From contig OY282610.1 of assembly GCA_958298945.1 (NCBI GenBank), positions 33,673,667 to 33,737,666 of the forward strand: a DNA stretch of 64,000 nucleotides, in the 5' to 3' direction. Shown one piece after another: positions 12,230 to 25,379 of the stretch. The notes under the pieces are model-generated. The model did no database searches. It was not told the DNA's origin and was given only the letters and a program-made list of their open reading frames with translations. Numbering within the stretch: the first letter of the stretch is position 1; each line of letters begins with the position of its first letter. Made by a program: the position numbers and the translations under genes. The DNA comes from Atherix ibis. Its lineage: Eukaryota > Arthropoda > Insecta > Diptera > Athericidae.

Positions 12230-12782
12230 TTGGAAACGACAACCTTATTTTTAATAATCTTTTTTTTAAAAAATAAAATTTACCATTTTTTCGTTATGTA
12301 TTTTTTGTATAAACTTTCAACACAAGTATTAATTCTATGCTTTTTAAAGCATTATTTTCTTCAGCGATGAGACACATTTCTCACTCGGTGAGAATATATA
12401 TCAATTAGCTAAATTTCCATAAATGAGGCTCTGACAATTCATAAGTGGCTATGGAGAAGCCATTGTATCAGCGAAAATCGACTGCCTGGCTTTGAAAATA
12501 AAGAAGCAGACACCGTTACCGTCTACCCTGTCTAAGCTTTATGACCGAACAAGCTTTTTTAAGCATACATTTTAACATTTAAATCTAAACCATATATAAT
12601 ATTACTTCAACATAACTTTTAATAGTTTTTTTTTTTTTTACAGAAATTTCCAACAACAAGCAATCTCAAAATTAAGTGTCGTGGGAAATTTTATATTATT
12701 AAAATTTACGATTTGACTTCGTTGGAGTTTTCTTTAAAAAAAAAACTATAAAAAGTAAATATATACGCGCAGATTAAAAAAA

Positions 12783-13654
12783 TACAAAAAGTATCACGAA
12801 TTTTGAATTTTCGCGGATTACGTATATTCGATTTTAGATATTTTTTTTGTGGCGTTATGTTGGTACTCATGTCTCTCACCTATGCTGATAAGTTCGGCCA
12901 TTTTGAATATTCAGTTAATTTTTGACAGCTGCTCATCTTCGATTTTTGTCAATTTTTTTACCAAAAACAACATCGCATTAACACTGCTAAGGAACTGTTG
13001 GACTCTGTCCGCGACGACTCAAATTTGCTCCAGAGGGTCATAATTGGTGACGAATCTTGGGTTTATGGTTATGACGTAGAAAGCAAAGCTCAATCATCCC
13101 AATGGAAACTGCCGGACGAGCCAAGACCGAAAAAAAAAACCCAAGTTCGGTCGAATGTGAAGATTTTGCTTACAGTTTTCTTCGATTGCAGGTGTGTGAT
13201 GTATCATGAGTTCTTGCCACAGGTTAGAACGGTCAATAAGGAATATTGCCTTCAAGTTATTCGCAAGTTGCGTGAAGCAATCCGCCAGAAACGTCCAGAT
13301 TTGTGGAAGAACAAAAATTGGCTTTTGCACCATGATAACGCCCCTGCTCGCGCATCGTTGCTTGTACGCTAATTTTTGGCCAAAAACAACGCACTAATAA
13401 TGCCGCAGCCACCGTATCCCCTAGATCTGGGAGAGCCCCATGAAAGGACGACGCTACGCTACGATTGAGAAGATAAAGACGGCATCGAAGGAGGAGCTGA
13501 ACAACATCACAAAAAATGATTTTTTGAAGTGCTTCGAGGATTGGAAAAATATCTGGTGGGGATTACTTCGAATGGGACAAAATAGATATTCATGAATAAA
13601 TAAATAATTTTTGAAAAAACACAAATATTCGCGATACTTTTTGAACAGACCTCA
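12783..13654 (+). mobile_element. mariner element 5, deletion derivative
   Basis: This is the same family as element 4. The right terminus reads GATACTTTTTGAACAGACCTC at 13634-13653. The left terminus has lost the outermost bases and begins near CAAAAAGTATCACGAATTTT at 12785. The 5' UTR matches element 4 closely. The body lacks the transposase N-terminus and the third catalytic motif. Confidence 0.85.
12976..13600 (+). pseudogene. mariner transposase core fragment
   Basis: The reading begins inside the protein (NTAKELLDSVRDDSNLLQRV), continues through IGDESWVYGYDVESKAQSSQ with the first Asp and LLHHDNAPARASLLVR with the second Asp, and meets a TAA at 13370-13372. It resumes with FLAKNNALIMPQPPY and jumps, by a deletion that removes the third Asp motif, to PMKGRRYATIEKIKTASKEE and a tail that ends at about 13600. 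It is non-functional. The stop codon sits at the same place as in element 4. Confidence 0.85.
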
Positions 13655-13849
13655 TCATTAAAAATTACCCTCAAAAGGATCGAATCCTACAAAAAGTCTT
13701 ATTACAACTATTATATTTAAATTCATTTTATACATAATGACAAAATATATTTAATATAATTTAAGAAAAATATAATTAAAATTAATTTTTTTCAATATAT
13801 ACAAATAAACATTACTTTCCAAAGTATATATTGGATATTTATTTATTGA

Positions 13850-15220
13850 AAAAAGCAAGCAAAAAGCTTCCCATCTAAATAAACAAAACAACAGCAAAAA
13901 AAAAATATATTTAACTAAAGCTAAATGATTTGTTAAAAAGCTTCTTTTTTTTTTTTGTTGTTGTCAATAGTAAGAAATTTCGAAATGCTTTAAGAACCAA
14001 TATTCGAAAATATTGATTATTTGTAATTTTTCAAAGTGTTATTTTTGGTATTTGAATTATTCATTGTCAGATAACAAACAAGCGTTGTGTTTTTATTTGT
14101 CTTTTATTAATATTATTATTGGAAAAAGAAAAATATTGTAACAGATTTGGGGGATTTGGTGGGGGTGGCTGAGTCGGCTGGTTTTTTGACACAAAAAAGA
14201 TAAGCACATTTTAGCTTGTGAATGTAAATTTGTTCATTCTAACGATGAAAAAAACTTCATAAATCTAATAAAATATTATCAGTAATACAATTTTTTTAGC
14301 ATATTTAATCAATCATAAATAATAAAATGAAAATAGAAAAATCCTGAAACAATCATGAAATTAGAAAAAAAAAATATATTTAAGTAATTTAACAGTATTT
14401 TCATACTATAAGTGTAGACAAGAGACCAACTATTTATGCTTTTAATAGACTTTGACGAAAATCTTTTTAAAATACAAATCTAAAAAAAAAAATCAATCTA
14501 AAATCTATAAACAGATGTTCAACGTTATATTTTCTTTAATTTAATTCCTTATTTTTAATAAAAGATATTTATAAACAAACAAAAAATAATACTTTGATTG
14601 AATTATCAGAAAGAAATAAAATTGATTGAGTAATTTTTCATTGAGCTTTCATAAAGTATATATTTTTAGATAAATAAAAAGATATTCACAAAAAATTTGA
14701 ATTTATTTAAGCAGTTAAAATTAACAACCAAAAAAAAAAATATATATATATATTTTGAAACTTGCACAAATCAATCAACAATAAAAAGCAAATTTCAACA
14801 TTTGTTATCATCGTCAATTTTTTCTTTCTTTTGAATTAAATTAAAAATAAATTATTAAATGAACATTATAGAAGATATTTACAATTTGCTAAAAGATTTC
14901 TTTTCAAGTCTTAATAAAATAATAACAAATATTAAAAAATATATATTCTCATAATACTATCGGAAAAAGAATGGGATTCGACATTGACCAACTTTTCTGA
15001 AAATAGTCCTGATTTTCGTTGACTTTTTTTTTTGAAGTCAACATTTTTATTTTTTTCTTAAACAGGCATATTCGTTTTTTAGTTTTGAATATTCGACTCT
15101 TTTTGTTTTTAAAACAGTTAAAATTTCATTAATTTAAAGTTTTAAAATTATTTTCATTATTTTATAGTTCGGAAAGTACAGCCTTACTAAATATATGTAT
15201 AAAGAAAAGAACCAAACAGA
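13850..15220. other. AT-rich DNA, no gene seen
   Basis: It is mostly A/T homopolymers, with a short G-rich patch near 14147-14170. No ORF or repeat was assigned. Confidence 0.5.
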
Positions 15221-15224
15221 CAGT

Positions 15225-15410
15225 CTCGGCAAATAATGCGGTTTCTAAATGAACGTTCTAAACTTACTATAGACATCAAACGCGCTACTGAGACCAACAT
15301 GGGCTTACAGACTAGAACTCTTTGGCACTAATATAAGCCGTACGCTTCCCGTCGTTTTCAATATCTTCAGTCAAAAGTAGTTCGAATAATAATTTGATTT
15401 TAAAGTCGAA
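15225..15410 (+). pseudogene. jockey-like LINE ORF2 scrap (C-terminal region)
   Basis: One frame reads PTWAYRLELFGTNISRTLP then VVFNIFSQK and a stop. This resembles the 'LRPxWTYGIQLWGT...SN' segment downstream of the reverse transcriptase domain in jockey-clade LINEs. It is short and isolated. Confidence 0.45.
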
Positions 15411-15476
15411 TATATTTGTTATGTGGTGACTGTGTGTTGTTATAAGAAGTTACATTCTCACCTTTCCAATCATAAA

Positions 15477-16171
15477 GAGCTATCCTTTTTATAATTTGGA
15501 AAATTGTCGTTAGACAGCTATTTAAGATACTTGCTTTAAAAGTATGCCATTTTGTATTGTGGATTATTTATCTGATTAGGTTTTTGGAATAACAGGCTTA
15601 AGATGCTGATTTTTAGATCAAATTTTTGTCATCGATGAGGTTTGTTTTTCGCCCGCTTGATACTTTAATAAGCAAAATTCTCATACATAAGGTTCTAAAA
15701 ACTCATAAATGACATTAAAGAAGCCATTGTATCTGTAAAAAGTCACCATCTGATGTGCATTTTGGTCTGAAGATGTTTTTGGAGCCTATATCTTTGAAAG
15801 TGAAGAAGGAGCAACAATTAAAATCCATTCGGAGATTTGGTGATGTTAATTGGCACCGCAAGATCGTGCCATTTGATGCCGTTTGACTTTTTCTTGTAAG
15901 ACTACATAGAACATTATATTTATGCAAACAATTAATAAACTTAAAAGCATTTAAAAACCAATATTAAATATCAGCTCAAAATATACGAAAAACCCATTGA
16001 AATTATCTCACCAGAATCGAGTCCTACAAGACGTCTTGGAGCAGCAATTTGAATAATATTATATTTTATACATAGTGACAAGAGCTATGCAATATTTAGA
16101 ATTAAAAATCTTAATTTTAAGTATATTTTATTTAAGATTACTCGTACTTTCCGAAGCACAAATTGAATGAA
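15477..16171 (+). mobile_element. DDE_3 transposon relic copy 2
   Basis: The left end is CTATCCTTTTTATAATTTGG at about 15480. The right end is TACTTTCCGAAGCACAAATT at 16145, inverse to the family's left end. The internal sequence decodes, with frameshifts, as GDVNW...LMPFDFFL, the remains of a GDxNWPPRSCDLTPLDFFLWGY transposase motif. The AAGCCATTGTATCTG block at 15720 and ATCGAGTCCTACAA at 16017 are shared with the other copies. It directly precedes mariner element 6. Confidence 0.65.
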
Positions 16172-16189
16172 TCTTTATATAAATTTCTA

Positions 16190-16967
16190 TGAGGACGGTC
16201 AAAATCACAGAAATGGCAGTTTTAGTATCAACGAAAGCATGTATATTTCCGATGAATACCATCTCTCAGTAGACAGCTGTCAAAATTTCAGCCATATTGG
16301 TTTAGGAACGATTGTATCAAAAAAAATTTGTAGGCTTCATATCGAAATAAATTAAAGCCAAGCTGGCTATAGTTAATAGCAATTCTGCGCTCTTATTTAA
16401 AATTGTTTCTAATTCGGTGAATGATTTCAAACGGGGTCGTACATCCACAAGTGACGAATAATTTTCGGGACGTCCTCTTGAAGTTAGTATTCCCAAAATA
16501 ATTGATAAAATGATGATCGATGATCAACTAGTAAAAGTGCAAGAATTTGTCAAGGTCATGGGCATATTACATGGCTCAGTGGTTTCTATTTGACACGAAC
16601 AATTGACAAAATGGATGCCGAGTTTGGTCACAGTGGAGAACAAACTCAATCGTGCTATCGATTCAATGGCTTGTTTGGCAATCTTAATGAATTTCTGGAT
16701 CGAAATATACCCCATTACACTCCAGAGACGAAAGAATAGTCGAAACAGTGGGTATCTGTAGGCGATCCGGCTCCGAATAATGCAAAGACAATGATGGTTA
16801 CGGTTTTTTTAATGCACATCATCTACATCGACTACTTGGAAAAAGGACGAACGATAAATGGAGTATATTATGCGTCCAGCTGAAAGGGGACTATGTTGAA
16901 CAATAAAAATGGATCAACTCTAAAAAATGTGTTTTTCTATCCTTTTGTAAGGAACTAGTGACCCTCG
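16190..16967 (+). mobile_element. mariner element 6, decayed and internally deleted
   Basis: The right terminus GTGACCCTCG ends at 16967, followed by TA. The left end is a decayed TGAGGACGGTC at about 16190 preceded by TA. Fragments of transposase can be read with frameshifts: VNDFKRGRTSTSDE, then SGRPLEVSIPKIIDK, then HYTPETKE, then YIDYLEKGRTINGVYYAS. The second and third catalytic motifs are deleted. It is older than elements 1, 2 and 7 of the same terminus type. Confidence 0.8.
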
Positions 16968-17194
16968 TATTACAATATGTTATATAGTAAATTTGAATGC
17001 ATCTTAAAGAAATTATACTTTATACATCAAGTATCTAAGAAAATATATTAAAAATTGCATATACGAACAACAACAAAAAATGTACTAAATTTATGCGCAT
17101 TCAAATAGTTTTTATTATATTTATTCTATTGACTCCTTTATGCAAAGTGCCTTATTAAATTTCAATTAATTTTACTTAAATTAAATATTATAAT

Positions 17195-17480
17195 CCTTAA
17201 AATTTCTTTTAACTATTTATTGCAAAAAAATGCTATAAACTTTTCATATTCATAAGTCAAAAAAAAATTATGATCCTTCAAATTTCTCTTAAATATTTAT
17301 AGCAAAAAAATGCTATAAACTTTTCAGATTTACAGTCAAAAAAAAAACAAAACAAAAAAAATTATAATCCCTAAAATTTGTTTAAAATATTTATAGCCAA
17401 AAAAATGCTATAAAATTTTCATATTTATAGGCAAAAAAAAATCCTTAAAATTTATTTTAAATATTTATAGCAAAATATTT
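17195..17480 (+). repeat. tandem repeat array A (~80-95 bp units, hairpin core)
   Basis: About three units share TTTATAGCAAAAAAATGCTA, ACTTTTCATATTTATAGTC and ATTATAATCCTTAAAATTT. The core TTTATAGCA ... TGCTATAAA is an inverted repeat. It is the same family as the array at 18786-19450. Confidence 0.85.
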
Positions 17481-18785
17481 TTTTTTAAATTAAGAAAAAT
17501 TGTACTCTTAATAAGAAAAAGAGTAAAAATTCCTTTTTTTTCGAAAATTAAAAACAATTTTCATCAAAGTCAATTTTTCAGTATTTAAAAATTAATAAAA
17601 TTTTATCTTCATTTTTAACATGATTTGTACTAATTTTAATAAAACAAAAAAAAATTGTTTTTAAAAAAATTAAAATAAATTCTGATAAGGGAAAAATTAT
17701 TTGAAAAGCTTGCAAAAATTTCACTCAAATTCTTTATGTGAAAATTTAACTAAATTTTATTACAGATAGTTTGATTGGAATTATAGACATTTATCCTTAA
17801 TATGAATAATCTGCAATAATCCTTATTATCATTTTAGAAAAAAATCTCATCTTAAACAATAAGAAATGGCACATTTTTGCAATAGATTATCTAGTATGGA
17901 TATTAGAATTTTTTAATTTTATAAACACACAGTCTGGCAGAGAATTTTTTTTTATTACGTTTTTAATAAATGAATAAAGACGCAAAATTTATGTTAGAGT
18001 TGACATTTTAATTTTACTTGTTTAAATAGTAAAAATGCAAACGGATGTATGCATGTGTGTGTACATGAAAATTTGGCACATTTCTTAGAGAATTTTCAAG
18101 ATTTTCATTTAATAAAATTCTTTAAGAAAAATTGTTCATTCGAAAATAATTCAAATATTTCATTAAAAATAGCCAACAATTAAACATTAAATATATCCAA
18201 TTCGAATTCGAGTAAAATCGATAAATATTTTGTTGGAAAAGATTTGTTTGTTTAGGTCCTTTTCTGGTATTCACAATTATTCTTCTTAACAAACAAAAAT
18301 TACTTTTTATTTTGATTAAATAATATCTTCTCGTGTAAAATATATAGAAAACAAAAACACTTGTTCTCTTGAAATTTATCTTCATTTTATGTTGGTAGAC
18401 TTTTCGGTACAATTTTAAGAACATTTCGTTTTTTTTAAATATTTTTAATTAACTTTAAACATATTAATTCTTAAATTCAATCAAATAGAATCGTGAGTTA
18501 ATGCTCGTAATTTAGAAGAAAATTTCAATATTTTTTAAATTTCAACTCGCAAAAGAAAAATCAATCAAATTGGCATGATAACACACGCGGAACCACACAA
18601 ACTTTATATACAGGCACCACCGATAAGGATGGAAATTTGTTGTTGTTTTTTTTTGTTGCCTTGTTATCAATATGAATGAACGAGAATCAAAATGACGCCA
18701 ATCCAAAGAGTAATCTGCCAATTAGCGATAATAAACGTTATTACATGAAGAAGAAAAATTCCATAAAATAATCAAATTTAACATC
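17481..18785. other. AT-rich spacer between the two hairpin-repeat arrays
   Basis: Single-copy-looking AT-rich DNA. It includes a slightly GC-richer stretch around 18580-18720. No gene was recognised. Confidence 0.45.
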
Positions 18786-19450
18786 ATAAGTCAACAAAAA
18801 AAACCTTATAATTTGATTTAAATATTTATAGCAAAATAATGCTATAAACTTTTCAGATTTATAATTAAAAAAAATTAATAATCCCTAAAATTTGCTTTAA
18901 ATATTTATAGCAAAATAATGCTATAAACTTTTCATATTTATAGTCAAAAAAAAAACAATACAAAAAAAATTATAATCCTTGAAATTTGTTTTAAATATTT
19001 ATAGGAAAAAAATTCTACAAACTTCGCAGATTTATAGTCAAAAAAAAATTACAATCCTTAAAATTAGTTTTTATTATTTATAGTAAAATAATGATACAAA
19101 CTTATCAGATTTATAAGTAAAAAAAAAACAAAACAAAAAAATTATAATCCTTAAAATTTTATAGCAAAATAATGCTATAAACTTTTCAGATTTATATATA
19201 AATAAAAAAAAAAATTATAATCCCTCAAATTTGTTTTTAATATTTATAGCAAAATAATGCTATAAACTTTTCAGATTTATAGTCAACAAAAAAAACAAGA
19301 AAAATTATAATTCTTAAAATTTATTTTCAATATTTATAGCAAAATAATGCTATAAACTTTTCAGATTTATAGTCAAAAAAAAACAAGAAAAATTATAATT
19401 CTTCAAATTTATAGCAAAATAATGCTTTAAACTTTTTAGATTTATAGCAA
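18786..19450 (+). repeat. tandem repeat array B (~8 units of ~75-95 bp, hairpin core)
   Basis: Cores such as TTATAGCAAAATAATGCTAT recur near 18830, 18908, 19152, 19247 and 19338, with diverged units in between. Each is followed by AAACTTTTCAGATTTATAGT, an A-rich run and AATTATAATCCTTAAAATTT. Unit length varies mainly through the A-rich linker. Confidence 0.88.
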
Positions 19451-20759
19451 TAAAAAGTTATAGAAACACTATTTAATTATAGAAGAAACTATATTTAATC
19501 ATATTTAGTGAGTAATTTTTCTACAGAACTTTTGATAGAATTTTTTTCACTTCATTTAATTGAAATGTTTTTGTGAAAAAGGACATTTTATTGATAAGAA
19601 AAAATGCCAAAATCCAAGAAAGTTAAAATCTTTCCCTAAAATTTCATTTTTATCCAATAATGAATATTAATTTTTCCAGCAATAAAAGGAGAAACATGAA
19701 TAATTTAGAATATTTATTACCATGTTTATGAGTTTATAATACATGTTGGCTGTATGCCAAAATCCACTTAATAATGCCATTTATATAGTTTTTTTTTTTT
19801 TGATTGTTTTTCTCTTTCTAATCATAAATGTGCATTTTTGCTCATCAAAAATAGTTTATTTAAAATAGAATTTTTATATTGTTTCAAAAAGAAAGCAACC
19901 CCGATTTAAAAAAGAAAGTCTGTATGGAATTAATTTTTAAATAAAAGTTGAAACATTATTAACAAATTTGATCAATTATATAATTAACAAACAAAAAAAA
20001 ACAAATATTATTTTTTTAGTAAATAAACAATTTAAAAGAGATATATTCTTTTTATAGCAAAAATACATTCGTACACATATGAACACAAACAATTTGATAT
20101 TTGAAATAATTCTCCTTTCGATGTGTCCTTTCCGCTTTTATAATCTACCTACCTACCTTATAATGCAAAAAAAAAACACTCAAGGATAAATATCAATAAT
20201 GGCCCTTCCAAAATTATTATTAATAAGAAAATATCAAAATTAAAAAAGAAAAACAATTATTAAGAGAAGATGATAATAAAAATAACAATAAAAAGAAATT
20301 GTAAAGAAGAAAAAAAAACTACTTATATGGTGCCTAAGAAAAGAGATTTGAGTTTTTGCATCCTACAACATAAAGTTACTCACATTTTTAAGGGATGATT
20401 TTTTTTTTATCACAATTACTCTCATCCATCGTATATATTATCATATAGAATTTGAGCTGATTGATTGATTATAGTGGAAAATATTATAGAAAGGATACCA
20501 AATAATTGTACTCGATTTGTGGGATATAATAGTAATAAAATCTTCCATAAGGATTGAGATTTTATAATATTTTTTCTTCGACTATAATTTTTGTTATTTT
20601 TTTTTGGTTTGGTTTTTTTTGTTTTTTTTTGCAAAGATAAAAGGAAGAAAACAAGCTATCGAAGAATTGTCGAAGAACACAAAATTCAACTGTCAAAAAT
20701 TTCCCCTCTTTTCATGTTTTCATGTTCACATACAATTTGTTGAAATTAATTTTCTTTTT

Positions 20760-20800
<41 letters not shown>

Positions 20801-21888
20801 TTCTTCCCTCCACCCTCTTCACCATTCACACTTCCTAATAAATTAATTATTTAATTCATATTTTTTTCCCTTTTATCTTTTCTTTATTTAATGATAGGGC
20901 ATTACTAAAAGACCAAAAATACTCTTACACTCCTAATAGACACATTACTAACAGTTACGAGAAATTCCAATAAAATGTTTATTTCCTTTTTGTTTGTTTT
21001 TTTTTTTTAATACAATTCACAAATGAGAAATTTATTATATTTTTTTTTATAGATACTTAATAATTAGTAGATTTTCTTTTGCTAGTTTATATAATTTTCC
21101 AAGATCAATTAGTAAGTCCTTTTCCTTAAAAGCACACATGTATTTATTTGATTTTTTTAAAGAAAAACTGATATTTAACTGGTAGTTTTCTATTATTTTT
21201 TTTCTTTTCTTAATACTCTTTATTTAGTACACACTAAAGAGGTATGGAAATTTATTAATATTTTTATACTTGACCACAGTTATTTTTTTTTAAATTTATT
21301 TATTTGAATTTCTTTGATTCAATTTTAACAAACATATTTTTATACATTTCGATTATAATTATTTTATTAAAATGCAATATAATCAAATTTTTTTTTTTTA
21401 AATTTATAATCACAAACACTTAAAGTGGATCAATTTTCTTATCAATAAATATTAATATAAGTCATATATTATATGGAAATTTCTATTGTAGGTGTTTTTT
21501 TTTTTTTTTTTTGATCAATAATATTATGTATCTATTTTTTTTTTTGTAAGAGTTTTTTATTTAAAAACAAAAAAATCATAATCAAAATCACTATTAAAAA
21601 CGTTAGGACACCATTTATCACTTTGAATATTCATATTATTATATTGGTTTTTTTTTCTTTCGTTAATATACTTTGATATGTAATAGGAATCCCGAAAAAC
21701 CACCCCCTCAAAAGGGAATGCAAAAGAGAAAATGTCGATTTCAAAATTTTCCTTTTCGATTGTTAATTACCACAAAGTGATTAATTGTGTGTTGTTTTTT
21801 TTTTTTTTTCAACTACCCTTATTATTATTATTATTATTATTATTTATGGTTACTTTTCCTTTTGTTTAATTTAATAAAGTAAGAATGA

Positions 21889-21920
<32 letters not shown>

Positions 21921-21986
21921 GAAATTTTTCCTTTAGGATTAAACTCACTCAAACATATATGAACCAAATTTGAATATTATTTATTA

Positions 21987-22022
<36 letters not shown>

Positions 22023-23640
22023 GTGATTATTATTGTAATTATTACATTTCTATTAAAAACAGATGAAGAAAAAACAAGATGAAAAAAAAAACGAAGATCT
22101 ATAATTTTTTTGCGGAATTTTTTTTTACTTTATTTATAAGAACGATATTTTTTTATTTTTTTTTTATTATTTTTTTTTTGTTAGGTTTTGTCATTTAAAA
22201 TGTTACAGAAATAAAATGGAAAAAACACACAAAGGAACAAACGATTAAAACACCATTTTTGCTTGAGGAATTTTCAGACTGAAAAGTGAAAAACCTCTAT
22301 GGTAAAATTCTATATACATTTGTGTTTGAAATGTTGTACTCTTCTCTATCTCCTCTCTATTTAATCAATCTAACTAGCTATCTATGTATGTATATAAACA
22401 TTTCACCTACATACACATATGCATATGGATATTTTTTTCTTTCTTCAAATACTAATGTGTGTACAATTTTACACATTATATGAATAGGCAAATATTTTAT
22501 GTACACGGTATATGTGTATGTGTTTGTGTTCGATTAAGTAAAAATCCACATAATACATAGGAGAATTTTTGCCATCGTTTATATGAATATATTCATAAAA
22601 TATGTCAACGAGAAAATAATGGCTTCGTCTGTGGGGCACATGGACACAGGGGTTGATGATAATAGAAGAAATTGGTCAAAAGTGCATGAAATTGATCAAG
22701 ACTAATAAAAAAATTTCGCAACAATATTGAACAAATCAACAACTTCCCTCTCCCACCCCCTCTTTAAAAAAAAAAAAAACCCAACCAACCCCTTTCACCT
22801 ATGGAAAAAAAAAAAAAAAAAAAATAACAACGACATTAATAGTGAATAAATTATTTGCAAAAATGCGAAAAAGAAAAAATTTATATTTTTTTATAATTTC
22901 ATTTTTTGGATTTGTGTAGATATGATAATGAAAAAATTTCTTTTTTTATAATAAAGTCACAAACGTTATTAGTAGTATTGGTAGTAAACTCCTGACTACA
23001 TAAAAAAAAAAACTCATATCAGAGCAGAGAGCTTTAAGTTTGGCAGTTTTTCCGCTTTTTATCTTTGTATACACATGTTACACATATCTTATTATTTTAT
23101 ATTAGAATAATTTATTATGTGCGTATACAATTAATATACATATATGTATGTATATGAGCGTGTGCATGTGGTATGTATTTGTGGAAATAGTAAAATTTAT
23201 TAACTGCTGCTTCACATTCTCTAAACCATAAAAAATCTCCCACTTTCCTTAAGTTTTCGAGAAAAAAAATATAATCACCAAAAATAATATACGAGACAGG
23301 ATTGCAGGAGAGTAAAAAAAAAACAAAAAATAAAAAAAAAATTTGTTATTATTTTTTATTCTTAAAGAGTTCAGTTTATATAAGCCGGAACATTCGGATT
23401 GTTTACAAAAATTTATAAAGAAATACAACAACAACAAAATATTGAAGAGAAACAACAAAAATATTCACTTTTAGGAAAATTGAAAAATCAAATAAATTCC
23501 AAGAGGAAAAATTCGATGAAAACAAAATGCAAAACAAACAACAGCACACTGAGCACACTGCGTGGTCATTTTCCCGATTAGAATGTATTCACAAATAATA
23601 TACGCACGCATACACATGTATTTAATCATATAAAGTTAGA
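19451..23640. other. AT-rich microsatellite-bearing DNA, no gene seen
   Basis: It contains a (CT)n tract at 20764-20797, (ATT)n tracts near 21820-21845 and 21990-22022, an (AAT)n tract near 21890-21915, and long poly-T/poly-A runs. Short ORFs here are made of these runs and are not credible genes. Confidence 0.55.
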
Positions 23641-23644
23641 ATAT

Positions 23645-23880
23645 TTGTTATGGCTCTGCTCCTGCTTTGATCGTATTTGTAAGCACACCGAACATACCAA
23701 AGCTGCTACTCGCTGGGCAAGAGCACAAACGTATTTTCCTCACGATGGTAATGCCGAATTTTCCACCACTTCGCACCAACCGCATTGTTTGAAAAGAGAA
23801 AAACTGCCGCCGCTTTTGCGTTTAGAGTTTGGCTTTTAACAAATCAGTGGCGGTCAACAGTTTTGAAAATAAATCATATA
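23645..23880. promoter_or_regulatory. GC-richer island, possible non-coding exon or promoter
   Basis: This short block has balanced base composition inside an AT-rich desert. On the minus strand it includes a splice-donor-like TTTGGTATGTTC near 23691-23702. Because Shal is transcribed from right to left, it could be an upstream non-coding exon of Shal. This is inference only; no protein signature was seen. Confidence 0.2.
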
Positions 23881-24699
23881 AACTTGAATTTTCTATTTTA
23901 CACAGCAAAAAAAATTTCAAACTTAACATTATGAGCAGAAAAAGTTATAAAAAAAAGTCCTACAAATTTTTTATAATTATTCTATTGTATTTATAATAAA
24001 ATATAGATTGAAACCAACAAAAAAAATAGAAACGATGGAACTAAAAGAATAGTTTTTCTTTTTTTTACAAATTTTGTTAATCCGTCAAAAAAAAAACAAC
24101 AATTATTATTTTAAATCTTACATAAAACGACAACTGATTTTTATTTTTATTATCAATTTTAATATATGCATATACATATATATTTTCAAAATAAGAAGTT
24201 TATATTGAAATGTCACAGAAATAAGAATTTCTAACCTAAGAAAGAGATTTTGTAGACGTTTTTCTTTAGCTCTTACAAAAAAAATTGTTTTTGTGGGATG
24301 GGGGTGAGGGGGTGAGGTTTGAAGTTGTAACTTTAAATGAATAAAGACAATTTCACTTTCCTTACTATAAGAAAACTGACAGCCCTTATCTACACATATT
24401 ATACTATATATTGATTGTAATAAAAATGTCACTTTTTTTTTTAATTGCTGTCAGTTTGATTTTATAGAAATTTCAATCAAAAAAAATTTTACTACAAATT
24501 TTTTAATCAGAATATTTTTGTTTAATATTAAAAATCAATATAAATATTTTGAAATAAATGATAAAAGAAGAGAAAGAAAACAATTAATTGACAAATTAGA
24601 AATTTAAAAAAATAAAAAAACAATAATTTTTTGTTATAAAAAATTAAAAAAAAAAAACAAAGACAACAAAGAAATTTAATATTTTAACGGATATTTGAA

Positions 24700-25375
24700 A
24701 TGATACCGGTGAATATGTGTATAAAAAGGTTGTTGGCTACTGAATTCTAAGAAAATGCATTTGCCCAGGTCACGGGCAGCGTACACGAAAAATATCTGCT
24801 CTCAGTCAGCTTATGCGCCAACATCGCATCTCGTAATAACAGTGTCCCTAGCCTAGTACAGGCGCACATTTCCGACCGACTTTTCAAATGTTAGCTGCCA
24901 TCACTTTTTACTAATTACTATCTCCTTCGTATTGCGGTGCTCTTTTGATAAAGTTCTGTTTTTGGCACAGAAACTCTTATAAAGACTGCGAGAGAAAAAA
25001 TGTTTTTCTAAGGTTGGAGAGTGACAGAGACGTGGTGAGAGAATCCAATTGTAAAGACGAGCTGCTCAGATGTGAATGCGGGAGACAGAAATGCTAAACT
25101 CGCACTTGCCACTAAACCGGAAATGCCAAGGTGCGACGATTACGTCGACTGCAACGACAGCTATAGCCCAAAAAGTAACTCTATTAAGCCAGATTATGTC
25201 CAGATTTCAAGGCCATTCCACAATTTCTTTCGAATTGCTTACTCTTTTTCTTTTCTTTCCTACTATGGCTTTCTCTATTCCATTTCCTTTGCATAGGCTT
25301 AATTTTTGAATGTGCTTCTCCCACGTTATATATTGTACAACAGAAAACAAACGCCACAACAGTACTTACTCTCAA
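24700..25375. other. GC-richer block upstream of a LINE relic, unassigned
   Basis: It contains a TATAAAAAGG at about 24720 and a TATAAAG at about 24977. Overlapping small ORFs at 25072-25309 have no recognised relatives. It could be a promoter region or the 5' part of the LINE that follows. Confidence 0.25.
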
Positions 25376-25379
25376 ATAT

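Larger units (their letters stand above)
12230..13840 (+). mobile_element. DDE_3 transposon relic copy 1, split by mariner element 5
   Basis: The left part (about 12290-12560) carries the family's characteristic CTCACTCGGTGAGAA and GAAGCCATTGTATCAGCGAAAA segments. The right part (about 13655-13840) carries ATTACCCTCAAAAGGATCGA and a right terminus ACTTTCC...TTGGATATT. Mariner element 5 lies between them, so it is inferred to be a nested insertion. The left boundary is not defined. Relatives are at 15477, 27668, 34440, 41605 and 56835. Confidence 0.6.

Noticed and set aside
17195..19450. Regularly spaced repeats resembling a CRISPR array
   Set aside because: The host is an animal genome, spacers are A-rich linkers of varying length and similar to one another, and no cas genes are present.
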